A stretch of DNA of 64,000 nucleotides from Amycolatopsis mongoliensis (GTDB taxonomy: Bacteria; Actinomycetota; Actinomycetes; Mycobacteriales; Pseudonocardiaceae), in the NCBI RefSeq assembly GCF_030285665.1, contig NZ_CP127295.1, forward strand, positions 4,650,001 through 4,714,000. The letters run 5' to 3'. Below are positions 31,314 to 39,842 of the stretch, one piece after another. Position 1 is the stretch's first letter, and every line of letters begins with the position of its first letter. The position numbers and the translations under genes are program-made. A model generated the notes under the pieces. The model saw only the letters and a list, made by a program, of their open reading frames with translations, did no database searches and had not been told where the DNA came from.

Positions 31314-33296
31314 TCAGCCGCCTACGTGGATGCCCGGCCGGCGGGCCGGGTCCTTCTCCGCACTGCGGATGATCTCCCGCACCACCGGGGCCGTGTCGCC
31401 GCGGCCCAGGATCAGGTAGCGGAACAGGTGCCCGAGCGGATTCCCCTCGGACCACTCGAAGTGGCACTGCGGCCGGACGCCCGTCACATCGCGCAGGGCC
31501 AGCAGGATCGCGGCGATCGCGTTCGGCGCCGCGGGGCTGTCCGCCCGGAGGACGCGGTACCCGTCGATCTCGACGCCGCGCACCTTGAGCACGTTGGCGA
31601 ACTCCGAGGGGTCCACGACGTCGATTTCGAGGAAGAGGATGTCGGCCGCGCCGGGCACCGGGTTCATCGAGCGCTGTTCGGCTTCCTTCGCCGAGTACTC
31701 GGCTTCGTCGCCGCCCTGCCGCTTGTTGGCGATGATGTGCAGGTTTCCGTCGTGCGCCAGCGAATGGGTGATGAACCGGCGCGCTTCCTCGTCGAACTCG
31801 ATGCGCTCGGCGCGCAGCTCCGTCGTCCGCGAAACCCGCGAAACCAGGGAGACGACGATGATCCCGAGGATGAACAGGGCCGAGATGGCGATGCCGTCCG
31901 GCTTTTCGATGACGTTCTCGACGAGCGCGTACAGCAGCACCAGGGTCAGCACGACGAAGCCGGTCGCCGCGCCACGCTGGTGCCGCCGGATCGCCGAGAT
32001 GCTCACGGCGACCGCGCCCGAGACCATCATCGCCAGGATTCCGGTCGCGTAGGCGCCGGCCTGTGCGTTGACGTCGGCGCCGAACGCCACGGTGATCAGG
32101 ATGCTGATCACCGTGTAGACGATCACCACCGGCCGCACCGCGCGGCCCCACTCCGGCGCCATGCCGTAGGAGGGCAGGTACCGCGGGACGATGTTGATCA
32201 GCCCGGCCATCGCCGACGCGCCGGCGAACCAGAGGATCAGGACGCTGCTGATGTCGTAGGCGGTGCCGAAGATCTCGCCCAGCTCGTGGTGGGCGAGGTA
32301 GGCCATCGCCCGGCCGTTGGCCTCGCCGCCCTCCTGGAACGCGTCCGCCGGGATCAGCACGGTCGTGATGAAGCTCGTCGCGATCAGGAACACCGACATG
32401 ATCAGCGCGGCGGCCGTCAGCAGCTTGCGCGTGTTGCGGATCCGGGATTCCAGCCGCTCTTCGGCGGTCTTCCCGTTCGCGGCGACCAGCGGCATCATGC
32501 TGACCCCGGTTTCGAACCCCGAGAGTCCCAGCACCAGCAACGGGAACGCGATCACGGCCGGCCCGAGGACGCCGGTGGACCCGCCGCCGCCCGCGGTCAG
32601 CGCGTCGGTCCAGCGGGAGAGGGCCGCGGAGTCGCCGAGCAGGTCGACCACGCCGACGACCGTGACCACGGCGTTGAGCAGCAGGAAAACGGCGACGAGC
32701 GGGATGGCGACGCCGACCGCCTCGCTGAAGCCCAGCAGGAACACCCCGCCGAGGATCAGCAGCAGCACGACGGTGATGAGCACGGCGTGGCCGTGCAGGA
32801 AGCCCGGCAGGTACGGGTTCTCCAGCATGTGCACGGTGGCGTCCGCCGACGACAGCGTGATCGTGACGATCCACGACGTGGCGACGAACCCCAGCAGGGT
32901 CAGGACGAAGAGCTTCCCGCGCCAGAACGGCAGCAGGTCCTCCAGCATCGCCACCGAGCCCTGTCCGTGCGGGCTTTCGCGGGCGACCCGGCGGTACATC
33001 GGCAGCATGCCGAGCAGCGTCAGCGCGACGATCAGCAGCGTCGCCAGCGGCGAGAGCGCCCCGGCGGCGAGCGCGGCGATCCCGGGCAGGTAGGAGAGGG
33101 TGGAGAAGTAGTCGACGCCCGTCAGGCACATGACCTTCCACCAGGCCTGCGGCGTGCCGTGGTCCTCGCCGCCCTGGCGGCCGACCGGGGCCACCCGGTG
33201 CTCCAGCAGCCAGCGGGCCAGCCCGTGGGCCGGCGGCTTCGGCGGTACCGGGCTGTCGACGCTCGCCGGCACGGTCACTTCGGGTGAAGCACTCAT
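31314..33296 (-). CDS. APC-superfamily permease with C-terminal cytoplasmic domain
   Basis: A 660-residue transporter. About 12 helices span residues 50-480, beginning [21 protein letters not shown], with a helix-1 break of the APC type; [10 protein letters not shown] is in the middle. Residues 490-660 form a soluble domain ([54 protein letters not shown]). This size and tail resemble amino-acid or K+ permeases of the APC superfamily. The substrate is unknown. The gene stands alone with its own terminator. Confidence 0.78.
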   Translation of the reverse strand: MSASPEVTVPASVDSPVPPKPPAHGLARWLLEHRVAPVGRQGGEDHGTPQAWWKVMCLTGVDYFSTLSYLPGIAALAAGALSPLATLLIVALTLLGMLPMYRRVARESPHGQGSVAMLEDLLPFWRGKLFVLTLLGFVATSWIVTITLSSADATVHMLENPYLPGFLHGHAVLITVVLLLILGGVFLLGFSEAVGVAIPLVAVFLLLNAVVTVVGVVDLLGDSAALSRWTDALTAGGGGSTGVLGPAVIAFPLLVLGLSGFETGVSMMPLVAANGKTAEERLESRIRNTRKLLTAAALIMSVFLIATSFITTVLIPADAFQEGGEANGRAMAYLAHHELGEIFGTAYDISSVLILWFAGASAMAGLINIVPRYLPSYGMAPEWGRAVRPVVIVYTVISILITVAFGADVNAQAGAYATGILAMMVSGAVAVSISAIRRHQRGAATGFVVLTLVLLYALVENVIEKPDGIAISALFILGIIVVSLVSRVSRTTELRAERIEFDEEARRFITHSLAHDGNLHIIANKRQGGDEAEYSAKEAEQRSMNPVPGAADILFLEIDVVDPSEFANVLKVRGVEIDGYRVLRADSPAAPNAIAAILLALRDVTGVRPQCHFEWSEGNPLGHLFRYLILGRGDTAPVVREIIRSAEKDPARRPGIHVGG

Positions 33297-33368
33297 CTCG
33301 TCCCCTCGTCCCTGGACACAGCGGGTCCCAGGATGCCCGACCCCGGTGCGGCGCGCCGTCGCAGGTGG

Positions 33369-34169
33369 TCAGCCGGCGGTCAGCAGCGCGACGGCCTCGC
33401 CGAGCGTCGCCGGGCGTGCGGCGGGCCCGGTCCGGTGGGGCCAGCCCGGCCCGGCGAGGACGAGCCGGGGCACGCGGAGCCGGCGTGGGGGAGCTGCCGG
33501 GCGGCTGCTCCACAGGACGACCGCCTCGGCGTGCGTGCGGGCGACGGCGTCGCGCAGCGCGGTGTCCGGAATGGACCCGCCCAGGAACAGGGCGGCGCGG
33601 CTGTGTTCGGCCAGTGCCACGCGCAGCGCTTCCAGCGGCAGGGTGTGCCGTTCCCCGTCGGCGCAGGCCAGCAGCACCGGCGGGGCGGCGCTGCGCGGGG
33701 CGGGGATGCGGTGCAGGGCCGCGGCGACGGCCCACGAGAGCCCGTGCACGAGGTCGACGCAGCGGTCGGCGCCGGGGCCGCACAGGGCGGCCAAGGCGGG
33801 CCGGCAGAGGCGCTCCCAGGTGCTCACGACGTCGTGGTCGACGAGGTGCGCTTCCAGGAGAGCGGTCGCGGTGTCGATCTTCAGGTCGCGGACCGCGGTC
33901 AGCAGCGTCGCGACGTCGGTGCCGCCGGCGTGGAACGCGCGCGCGGCCGCGGTCTCCGCGCCGAGCCCCTGTTCGATCAGGTGCTTCATGCGGAGCAGGG
34001 CGTCGACGTCGGCGCGTCCGTAGCGGCGGTGGCTGCCGGTCTGCGGCGTCGACAGCGGGAGGCCGTAGCGCCGGTGCCACGCGCGGAGCGTGGACGGCGG
34101 GAGGCCGAGCATCCGGGCGACCGCCCCCGCCGTCCAGGTGACGGCGGGGGCGGTGACCGGCTGGTTCAT
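33369..34169 (-). CDS. MerR-family regulator with degenerate B12-binding-like domain
   Basis: A 266-residue regulator. The N-terminal MerR helix-turn-helix is clear (AGAVARMLGLPPSTLRAWHRRY, then SHRRYGRADVDALLRM). The remainder resembles the four-helix plus Rossmann modules of CarH/LitR photoreceptors (ARAFHAGGTDVATLLTAV; LLACADGERHTLPLEALRVA), but the D-x-H-x-x-G cobalamin ligand motif is not seen, so B12 binding is doubtful. Target genes are unknown; the SRPBCC gene just upstream on the same strand is a candidate co-transcript. Confidence 0.78.
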   Translation of the reverse strand: MNQPVTAPAVTWTAGAVARMLGLPPSTLRAWHRRYGLPLSTPQTGSHRRYGRADVDALLRMKHLIEQGLGAETAAARAFHAGGTDVATLLTAVRDLKIDTATALLEAHLVDHDVVSTWERLCRPALAALCGPGADRCVDLVHGLSWAVAAALHRIPAPRSAAPPVLLACADGERHTLPLEALRVALAEHSRAALFLGGSIPDTALRDAVARTHAEAVVLWSSRPAAPPRRLRVPRLVLAGPGWPHRTGPAARPATLGEAVALLTAG

Positions 34170-34202
34170 CTCCCCATCATGGACCCGCCGGGTGCGGGCC
34201 GC

Positions 34203-34667
34203 TCAGTTTCCGGGCCGCTCGACATCGCCTCGCCACGCGCCGGTTTCGCGGCCGCCGCGCTCCTCGATGAAGGTCTTGAAGCGGCCCAGGTCGGCCTTGA
34301 CCCGCCGGTCGAGGACGCCGAGCTTGTCGGCGACGTTCTCGACGAAGCCCTCCGGGTCGATGTCCAGCTGCGCGGTGACGCGCGTGTGCCGGTCGTCGAG
34401 GCGGTGGAACGTCACGACGCCGGCGTGGTCCGGGCCGGAGTCCGACTTCCACGCGACGCGTTCGTCGGGGTGCTGCTCGGTGATCGTGGCGTCGAACTCG
34501 CGGGTGGTGCCGCCGACGCTGATCTTCCAGCGCGTGTGCGTGTCGTCGAGCTGGCGGATTTCGTCGACGCCTTCCATGAAGTGCGGGAAGGATTCGAACT
34601 GGGTCCACTGGTGGTACGCGGTGCTGACATCGGTCTCGACGTCAACGGTCTCGGTCACGGTGCTCAT
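34203..34667 (-). CDS. SRPBCC (cyclase/dehydrase-like) protein
   Basis: A 154-residue helix-grip protein. STAYHQWTQFESFPHFMEGV, TRWKISVGGTTREFDATI and FHRLDDRHTRVTAQLDIDPEG match the polyketide cyclase/dehydrase-like stress proteins of actinobacteria. The C-terminal helix ends in KTFIEERGGRETGAW. It probably binds a hydrophobic ligand or membrane lipid; a catalytic role is not evident. It lies among stress-associated genes (MerR, Hsp20, GAF-ANTAR, STAS). Confidence 0.82.
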   Translation of the reverse strand: MSTVTETVDVETDVSTAYHQWTQFESFPHFMEGVDEIRQLDDTHTRWKISVGGTTREFDATITEQHPDERVAWKSDSGPDHAGVVTFHRLDDRHTRVTAQLDIDPEGFVENVADKLGVLDRRVKADLGRFKTFIEERGGRETGAWRGDVERPGN

Positions 34668-34777
34668 CGTGGACGTCTCCTTCCTGGTGCGTTCCGGTCC
34701 CGGTTACCCGGCGAATCGATGGCAAAACGATGCGGGCCGCTTGAAGTCGGCGCCGGTGCTGCGGGACCGGGCCGGGG

Positions 34778-34996
34778 GCTCGTCGTCGACCTGGCGGGGT
34801 CGGGTTCTGCGGCTCGCCGGGTCTGCAGGTGCCGGCCGAGCTCGTCGCGGCGACGGCGGACGGCGGCGTGCCGCTCGCGGTGGTCACCGACCGGTAGCCG
34901 GTGCGGCTCAGCCGGCTGGACGAGGCGTTCGCCCCGCACCCGACGGTCGACGACGCCGGCGCCGGCGCCGGGATCCGGCGGCAGCCGGGGGTGTGA
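34778..34996 (+). pseudogene. Decayed STAS (anti-sigma-factor antagonist) gene fragment
   Basis: Conceptual translation gives LVVDLAG in one frame, then after a one-base shift FCGSPGLQVPAELVAATADG, GVPLAVVTDR, a TAG stop, and PVRLSRLDEAFAPHPTVDDA. This follows the STAS protein at 36702 (VIDLTHLAFCSARGLSVVLD, GVPVAVVADGRAVLRP, LEDVLPLHRTLADA). The N-terminal part is not recognisable. At least one frameshift and one internal stop mean it is not functional. The 365-base stretch 34668-35032 holds nothing else convincing. Confidence 0.55.
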
Positions 34997-35032
34997 AGGA
35001 CTCGCTCCACTGTGGACGGTCGTGGCGGGTGC

Positions 35033-35323
35033 TCAGGCCGCCGGGCCTGCGGCGGTTTCCGCGCGGGGGCGGCGGGCGGCGCCGGTGACCGCGGCGACCA
35101 CGGCGTCCGCGTCGAGGGCCGGGTCCCACAGCGCGCAGCCGACGACGTGGGCGAGCCGGCGCCGCCGGTGCGGGCCGGAGTCGGTGAGCGCGACGTCGGT
35201 CGGGCGGCCGTTCTTGACCGCGTGGACCGCGCGGGTGACCAGGATCGCTTCCTGGCGGGTGGTGCCGAGTTCGGCGGCCGCGGCGAAGATCTTCTCCGCC
35301 GCGGCCTGGGCCGGGTCGTTCAT
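35033..35323 (-). CDS. Hypothetical protein
   Basis: A 96-residue protein of unknown function. The N-terminal half is a predicted helix (AQAAAEKIFAAAAELGTT), the middle has a basic patch (GPHRRRRLAHVVGCALWDP) and the end is Ala-rich. GAGGAA lies upstream of the ATG. Codon bias is consistent with coding. It sits between the decayed STAS gene and the Hsp20 gene, in the same direction as Hsp20. Confidence 0.5.
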   Translation of the reverse strand: MNDPAQAAAEKIFAAAAELGTTRQEAILVTRAVHAVKNGRPTDVALTDSGPHRRRRLAHVVGCALWDPALDADAVVAAVTGAARRPRAETAAGPAA

Positions 35324-35390
35324 CGCTTGCGTTCCTCGGAGGCGGCCCGCGGCGGGCCGGCCGGAGCCGGGCCGCCGCGGAACGGGCGCG

Positions 35391-35828
35391 TCAGGCCTTG
35401 ATCTGCTTCCGGTCGGACTCCGCGCCGGCGATCTCGATGCGGCGCGGCTTGGCCTTTTCGGCGACCGGGATGCGCAGGGTCAGCACGCCGGCCTCGTAGT
35501 CGGCCGCGATGTGGTCGGTGTCCAGGGTGTCGCCGAGGAACAGCTGGCGCGAGAAGACGCCGAGGGGGCGCTCGGAGACCTGCATCTGCACGTCGTCACC
35601 GCCGGGACGGGGCCGTCGTTCGGCCTTGACGGTCAGGACGTTGCGCTCGAGGTCGAGCTCGATGGCGTCCTTGGTGACGCCGGGCAGGTCGAAGCAGACG
35701 ACGAACTCGTCGCCGGCGCGGTAGGCGTCCATGGGCATCGCGGCCGGCTTGGACCAGGTTCCGGGGCTGCCGAAGACCTGCTGGGCGAAGCGGTCGAGCT
35801 CACGGAACGGGTCGGTGCGCATCAACAT
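35391..35828 (-). CDS. Hsp20/alpha-crystallin small heat-shock protein
   Basis: A 145-residue small heat-shock chaperone. The alpha-crystallin domain covers about 30-130: [45 protein letters not shown] and the A-x-x-x-n-G-V-L motif as [20 protein letters not shown]. It holds unfolding proteins in the cytoplasm. CAGGAGGAC precedes ATG 35828. A promoter is visible 45-70 bases upstream. It fits the surrounding stress-related group. Confidence 0.93.
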   Translation of the reverse strand: MLMRTDPFRELDRFAQQVFGSPGTWSKPAAMPMDAYRAGDEFVVCFDLPGVTKDAIELDLERNVLTVKAERRPRPGGDDVQMQVSERPLGVFSRQLFLGDTLDTDHIAADYEAGVLTLRIPVAEKAKPRRIEIAGAESDRKQIKA

Positions 35829-35872
35829 CGGTGTCCTCCTGTTCGACGATCGGGGCGTCAACACGCACCACT

Positions 35873-35901
35873 GTTCTAACATGTCGTCCGAACGATGACA
35901 A
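35873..35901 (-). promoter_or_regulatory. Predicted promoter of the Hsp20 gene
   Basis: Minus-strand TTGTCA (35901-35896), 17 bases, TAGAAC (35878-35873). The predicted start is near 35866, leaving a leader of about 40 bases before the Hsp20 ATG. No clear HAIR (HspR) element was seen. Confidence 0.4.
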
Positions 35902-35926
35902 GAGGGAAGTCGTCGATGTGATGACG

Positions 35927-36712
35927 TCAGCCGGCGGGCAGGTCGATCTCGGCGTGCCGTTCGGCCAGGGTCCTGGCCAGCTCGGCCAGCTTGACGTTGA
36001 GGTCCTGGGAGGTGCGCCGCAGGACGTCGAACGCCTCCGCCGCCGAGACGCCCCGGCGGGCCATGATGATGCCCTTGGCCTGGCCGATCACGTCCCGGCC
36101 CTCGATCGCCCGGCGCAGGTGCGCGGCCTGCAGCTGGCTGCGCGTCACGGCGTCGGTGGCCGCGATGGCCAGTGACGCGTGGGTGGCCAGCAGCAACAGC
36201 ACGTCGCGGTCGGCTTCGTCCAGTCCGCCGGGGGAGCGCGAGTAGACGTTGAGCGCGCCGACGGACCGGCCGGTCGGCGCGCCGGGGATGAGCGCGGTGG
36301 ACAGGACGGCGCCCACCCCGAGTGCGGCCGCGGCCGGCCCCCACTGCGGCCAGCGGGGATCGCCGGCGAGGTTCGGCGCGATCGCCACGGCGGGGCCGGC
36401 CGGCTCGGCGGCCTCGACGCACGGCCCTTCCCGGAACCGGTACTGCAGCAGGTCCAGCTCGACGGCGACCTCGTCGGTCTCCGCGGGCGTGTGGAACTGC
36501 CCGTCGGCGTCGATCAGCGTGAAGCTGGCCAGGTCGGCGGAGGGAACCATGAGCGTGGTGGCCTCGAGGACGCGCTCCAGGACGTCTTCGACGGTGGGGG
36601 CGGTGAGCAGCCGGCCGGTCAGCCGGGCGAACTCCCCGGCCAGCGGGCCGGGCCGGGGGGCACCGGAGACGAAGTTCTCCTTGTCGTGCTGCCATTCCTG
36701 CTCACTGGTCAT
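35927..36712 (-). CDS. GAF-ANTAR protein
   Basis: A 261-residue regulator: a GAF sensor domain (about 30-190; [40 protein letters not shown]) followed by an ANTAR RNA-binding domain at the C-terminus ([39 protein letters not shown]). ANTAR domains bind dual-hexaloop RNA and prevent termination. In mycobacteria and relatives such proteins respond to stress or translation inhibitors. It overlaps the upstream STAS gene by 11 bases. Confidence 0.88.
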   Translation of the reverse strand: MTSEQEWQHDKENFVSGAPRPGPLAGEFARLTGRLLTAPTVEDVLERVLEATTLMVPSADLASFTLIDADGQFHTPAETDEVAVELDLLQYRFREGPCVEAAEPAGPAVAIAPNLAGDPRWPQWGPAAAALGVGAVLSTALIPGAPTGRSVGALNVYSRSPGGLDEADRDVLLLLATHASLAIAATDAVTRSQLQAAHLRRAIEGRDVIGQAKGIIMARRGVSAAEAFDVLRRTSQDLNVKLAELARTLAERHAEIDLPAG

Positions 36713-37115
36713 GGTGCTCCTCGGTGTGCACGGCGAGCCGGTCCTCCGCGTCGGCGAGCGTGCGGTGCAGCGGCAGCACGTCCTCGAGTCCCAGTGCTTC
36801 GACCGGGCGCAGCACCGCCCGACCGTCGGCGACGACGGCCACCGGGACCCCCGCCGCGCGGGCCGCGGCCGTCGCGTCCAGCACCACGCTCAACCCGCGG
36901 GCCGAGCAGAACGCGAGGTGGGTCAGGTCGATGACCAGCGCGCGCGGCGCGAGGTCGATTTCCTCGCCGAGCCGGGCCGCGAGACGGCCGGTGACCGCCA
37001 GGTCGAGCTCGCCCGAGACGGCCACGACCGTGCGCTCGGCCGTCGTGGTGATGGCGATCCGGGGCGGCGCTTCCAGCAGGAAGGCGACGCCTGGACGGGT
37101 GATGGTGTCGTGCAT
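36702..37115 (-). CDS. STAS-domain protein (anti-sigma-factor antagonist-like)
   Basis: A 137-residue STAS protein. VVAVSGELDLAVTGRLAARL and LVIDLTHLAFCSARGLSVVL are the diagnostic strands; the position of the phosphorylated Ser in SpoIIAA (D-S-x-G) is C-S-A-R-G here, so Ser is kept. It could compete for an RsbW-like anti-sigma kinase. GAGGTGAGG precedes the ATG. It is the first gene of a pair with the GAF-ANTAR gene. Confidence 0.85.
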   Translation of the reverse strand: MHDTITRPGVAFLLEAPPRIAITTTAERTVVAVSGELDLAVTGRLAARLGEEIDLAPRALVIDLTHLAFCSARGLSVVLDATAAARAAGVPVAVVADGRAVLRPVEALGLEDVLPLHRTLADAEDRLAVHTEEHHDQ

Positions 37116-37282
37116 GGCGTCCTCACCTCGGTGAGGCGGGTCGAGCCCGCCGTCCCGGCCGGCGTGCTGCACGCTCGGCGAATGGGTTCCAGGGGGCGGC
37201 TGCTCTGCTCAACCGCAGCGAGGCCGACAGTACCCCGCGCGCCACCCCGAGTCACCACGCCTCGGCCGGTACCTTGCCCCGT

Positions 37283-38044
37283 GTGGGTGACGACACGTGG
37301 TCCGCGCTGGCCGGCCAGTTCGCCGACGACGCCTACGCGTCGGTGAAGGGCCGGGTGCGCACCTACGTGCTGCACCGGCAGCTGCTGGAGCACCTCCCGC
37401 CACCGCCGGCGACCGTGCTCGACGTCGGCGGCGGCGCGGGCCACCAGTCCTTTCCGCTGGCCCGGGCCGGTTACGACGTGACCTTGCTGGACTCGTCCCC
37501 CGCGATGCTGGACAAGGCGCGACAGCGGCTGGCTTCCGAGCGCGTGACGTTCGTGCAAGCCGACGGTGAGCACGCCGAGGAGGCCGTCGGCGGGCGGCGT
37601 TTCGACGCCGTCCTGTGCCACGGCGTCCTCGGGTACCTCGAGCGGCCGGAGCCGGTGATCGACCAGCTGTGCCGGTGCGCCACCGCCGGGGGCGTGGTCT
37701 CGATCATGGCGGGCAATGCCCACGCGATGGCGGTGCGCCCGGCCCTGGAGCAGCGGTGGGAGGACGCGCTGGCGGCGTTCGACTCCCGCAGCGAGATCGG
37801 CGTGCTGGGCGTTCCGACCCGCGCCGACACGGTGGAGGAGCTCGGCGAGCTGATCCGGCGCCGGGGCGTGGAACCCGTGCGGTGGTACGGGGTGTGGCTG
37901 TTCGTCGACTGGCTCGGGTTCGGCGGCGCCGAAGTGGACCCGGCCGACGCGGAACGCGTGGCGGCCGTCGAGTTCGAAGCCGGCCGGCGAGACCCCTACC
38001 GCCGGCTCAGCCGCGTCTTTCACCTCGTGGGGCGCAAGGCCTGA
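37283..38044 (+). CDS. SAM-dependent methyltransferase (SmtA/CmoM-like)
   Basis: A 253-residue class I methyltransferase. Motif I is VLDVGGGAGHQSFPLARAGY, then VTLLDSSPAMLDKARQRL, FVQADGEHAE and FDAVLCHGVLGYLERPEPV. It resembles the tRNA U34 carboxymethyl methyltransferase CmoM/SmtA group (LDVGGGxG), though the tRNA role is unproven outside proteobacteria. GTG 37283 lies 8 bases after TACCTT, a possible -10, so the message may be leaderless. Its 3' end overlaps the convergent TetR gene by 25 bases. Confidence 0.82.
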   Translation: MGDDTWSALAGQFADDAYASVKGRVRTYVLHRQLLEHLPPPPATVLDVGGGAGHQSFPLARAGYDVTLLDSSPAMLDKARQRLASERVTFVQADGEHAEEAVGGRRFDAVLCHGVLGYLERPEPVIDQLCRCATAGGVVSIMAGNAHAMAVRPALEQRWEDALAAFDSRSEIGVLGVPTRADTVEELGELIRRRGVEPVRWYGVWLFVDWLGFGGAEVDPADAERVAAVEFEAGRRDPYRRLSRVFHLVGRKA

Positions 38045-38607
38045 GCGGCTTCTTCGGCCAGCAGCAGCAGCTCGGCCAGCACGTCGGCCGCGATGTCAGC
38101 TAGTGACCTCTCCTCGCGCAGCCACCGCGTGAACGCGATCCCGAACACGGTGGCGCCCGACTCCGCCGCCAGCGTGGCCGCGAGTTCGTCGACGCCCCGG
38201 GCGCGCAGGGCGTCAGCGACTGTCGTGGCCAGGGTGGTCAGCTTGTGCTGCTCCCGTTCCTGCAGCGCGGGGTTGCGGTCGATGACGGACTGCCGGGTGC
38301 GGGAGTGCGGGCGGCGCTCGTCCGGGAAGAACGACGCCGCCGACGCCAGTGCGGAGGCGACGATCTCGAGCGGTGACGCTTCCGGCGGGGCGGCGTCGAT
38401 GCCGTCGAGGAACGCCTGGACCAGCAGCTCCTGACCCTGGAAGAGCACCTCGCGCTTGTCGCTGAAGTGGCGGAAGAAGGTGCGTTCGGTCAGGCCGACG
38501 GCCTGCGCGATCTCCGCGGCGGTCGTCTGCTCGTACCCGCGGGTGGCGAACAGCTCGAGCGCGGCCCTCTGCAGCCGCTCCGCGGTCCCCGGTTCCCAGC
38601 GCACCAT
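38020..38607 (-). CDS. TetR-family transcriptional regulator
   Basis: A 195-residue TetR protein. Helix-turn-helix: IAQAVGLTERTFFRHFSDKREVLF; before it ERLQRAALELFATRGYEQTT. GGGAG lies just before ATG 38607; the open frame extends to 38640 but would enter the operator region. The ligand domain is of the common TetR_C type. It is divergent from the epimerase gene, with a 30-base dyad between, so it likely represses that gene and itself. Confidence 0.87.
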   Translation of the reverse strand: MVRWEPGTAERLQRAALELFATRGYEQTTAAEIAQAVGLTERTFFRHFSDKREVLFQGQELLVQAFLDGIDAAPPEASPLEIVASALASAASFFPDERRPHSRTRQSVIDRNPALQEREQHKLTTLATTVADALRARGVDELAATLAAESGATVFGIAFTRWLREERSLADIAADVLAELLLLAEEAAQALRPTR

Positions 38608-38657
38608 GCTCCCGACTCTAGTGATGGCAGCGACTGACATAAAGGCGTAGGGTGCGT

Positions 38658-38687
38658 ATGTCAGCGACTGACGTCGGTCACTGACAT
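38658..38687. promoter_or_regulatory. TetR operator between tetR and the epimerase gene
   Basis: A 30-base dyad from ATGTCAGCGACTGAC to GTCGGTCACTGACAT with only two mismatched pairs. A further half-site CAGCGACTGACAT lies at 38628-38640. Three CTGACAT-type elements in the divergent gap are consistent with cooperative TetR binding. Confidence 0.6.
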
Positions 38688-38726
38688 CGGTCTTGGCAGC
38701 ACAGATCTCTCGAAGGAGTTCACGCC

Positions 38727-39620
38727 ATGCGCGTATTCGTCACCGGAGCCTCCGGCTGGATCGGCACCGCCGTCGTCGGCGAGCTGCTCGCCGCCGGCCA
38801 CGAGGTCACCGGGCTGGCCAGGTCGGCCGCGTCCGCCGCGAAGCTCGAGGCGAAGGGTGTCGAGGTCCGGCGCGGCGACCTCGACGACCTCGACGGCATC
38901 CGCGCCGGCGCCGAGGCGGCCGAAGCGGTCATCCACCTGGCGAACAAGCACGACTTCGCCGACCAGGCGGCGTCGAACGCGGCCGAGCGGGCCGCCGTCC
39001 AGACCATCGGCGACGCGCTCGCGGGCAGCGGCCGCCCGTTCCTGCTGGCGTCGGGGGTCGCCGGCCTGACGCAGGGCCGGCCGGCCACCGAAGCCGACGC
39101 GTCCCCGTTCCACGGCCCGGACTCGCCGCGCGGGGGCACCGAGAACCTCGCGCTCGAGTTCGTCGGCCGCGGCGTCCACTCGGTGAGCCTGCGGTTCTCG
39201 CCGACCGTGCACGGCACCGGCGACCACGGGTTCATCGCGCACCTGTCGGCGATCGCCCGGGAGAAGGGCGTGTCCGGCTACCCCGGCGACGGCACGAACC
39301 GCTGGGCCGCGGTGCACGTGACCGACGCGGCGCGCATGGTCGTCCTGGGCCTCGAGAAGGCGCCGGCGGGCAGCCGCCTGCACGCGGTCGCCGAGGAGGG
39401 CGTGCCGACGCGCGAGATCGCGGAGGCGATCGGCCGCGCGTTCGACCTGCCGGTCGCGTCGGTCCCGGCGGGTGACGTCCAGGACCACTTCGGCTGGATC
39501 GGCATGTTCTTCGCGATGGACTTGGCGGCGACGAGCACCGGCACGCGCGAACTCCTCGGCTGGACCCCGACCGGGCGGACGCTGATCGAGGACCTCGACA
39601 CGGGCGCGTACTCGAGCTAG
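38727..39620 (+). CDS. NAD-dependent epimerase/dehydratase (atypical SDR)
   Basis: A 297-residue extended/atypical short-chain dehydrogenase. The nucleotide-binding motif is FVTGASGWIGTAVV, followed by RRGDLDDLDGI and VIHLANKHDF. The usual Y-x-x-x-K is not seen; the region reads SPRGGTENLALEF, so it is an atypical member of the NAD(P)-binding group. CGAAGGAG precedes the ATG. It is paired with a divergent TetR, a layout common for inducible xenobiotic or quinone reductases. A cluster of GC-rich repeats follows. Confidence 0.85.
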   Translation: MRVFVTGASGWIGTAVVGELLAAGHEVTGLARSAASAAKLEAKGVEVRRGDLDDLDGIRAGAEAAEAVIHLANKHDFADQAASNAAERAAVQTIGDALAGSGRPFLLASGVAGLTQGRPATEADASPFHGPDSPRGGTENLALEFVGRGVHSVSLRFSPTVHGTGDHGFIAHLSAIAREKGVSGYPGDGTNRWAAVHVTDAARMVVLGLEKAPAGSRLHAVAEEGVPTREIAEAIGRAFDLPVASVPAGDVQDHFGWIGMFFAMDLAATSTGTRELLGWTPTGRTLIEDLDTGAYSS

Positions 39621-39625
39621 CCGTT

Positions 39626-39744
39626 CCCCGCCCCGCCCCGCCCCGCCCCGCCCCGCCCCGCCCCGGCTCGGCATGGCCGGGCTCGGCCCGACTCGGCTTG
39701 GCCGGTTCGGCCCGGCTCGGCATGGCCGGGCTCGGCTCGGCCCG
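39626..39744. repeat. Tandem CCCCG tract and GCTCGGCATGGCCGG repeats
   Basis: Eight exact CCCCG units (39626-39665) are followed by imperfect repeats of GGCTCGGCATGGCCGGGCTC and GGCCCG to about 39744. No gene is apparent. It lies between the epimerase stop and the nested palindrome at 39745; this 222-base intergenic region is entirely repetitive. Confidence 0.8.
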
Positions 39745-39831
39745 AGCGCCCCAATGTGGCGTTCGGTGCGTGGGACGCACCCAATGTGGCGTTCGGTGCG
39801 TGGGACGCACCCAACGCCACATTGGGGCGCT
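39745..39831. repeat. Nested long palindrome (CCAATGTGGCG family), copy 2
   Basis: Outer arms AGCGCCCCAATGTGGCGTT (39745-39763) and complement (39813-39831) are identical to those at 8678-8764. Inside are two direct copies of the 30-base unit beginning CCAATGTGGCGTTCGGTGCG (39751 and 39781). It lies at a convergent gene junction. Confidence 0.78.
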
Positions 39832-39842
39832 CCGCACCTCCG

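Noticed and set aside
31097..31372. A 91-codon plus-strand frame in the gap before the APC permease
   Set aside because: It runs through the GC-rich terminator and is Arg/Gly-rich with no ribosome site.
39626..39831. CRISPR-like array
   Set aside because: The repeats are contiguous or palindromic, with no unique spacers of regular length and no cas genes.
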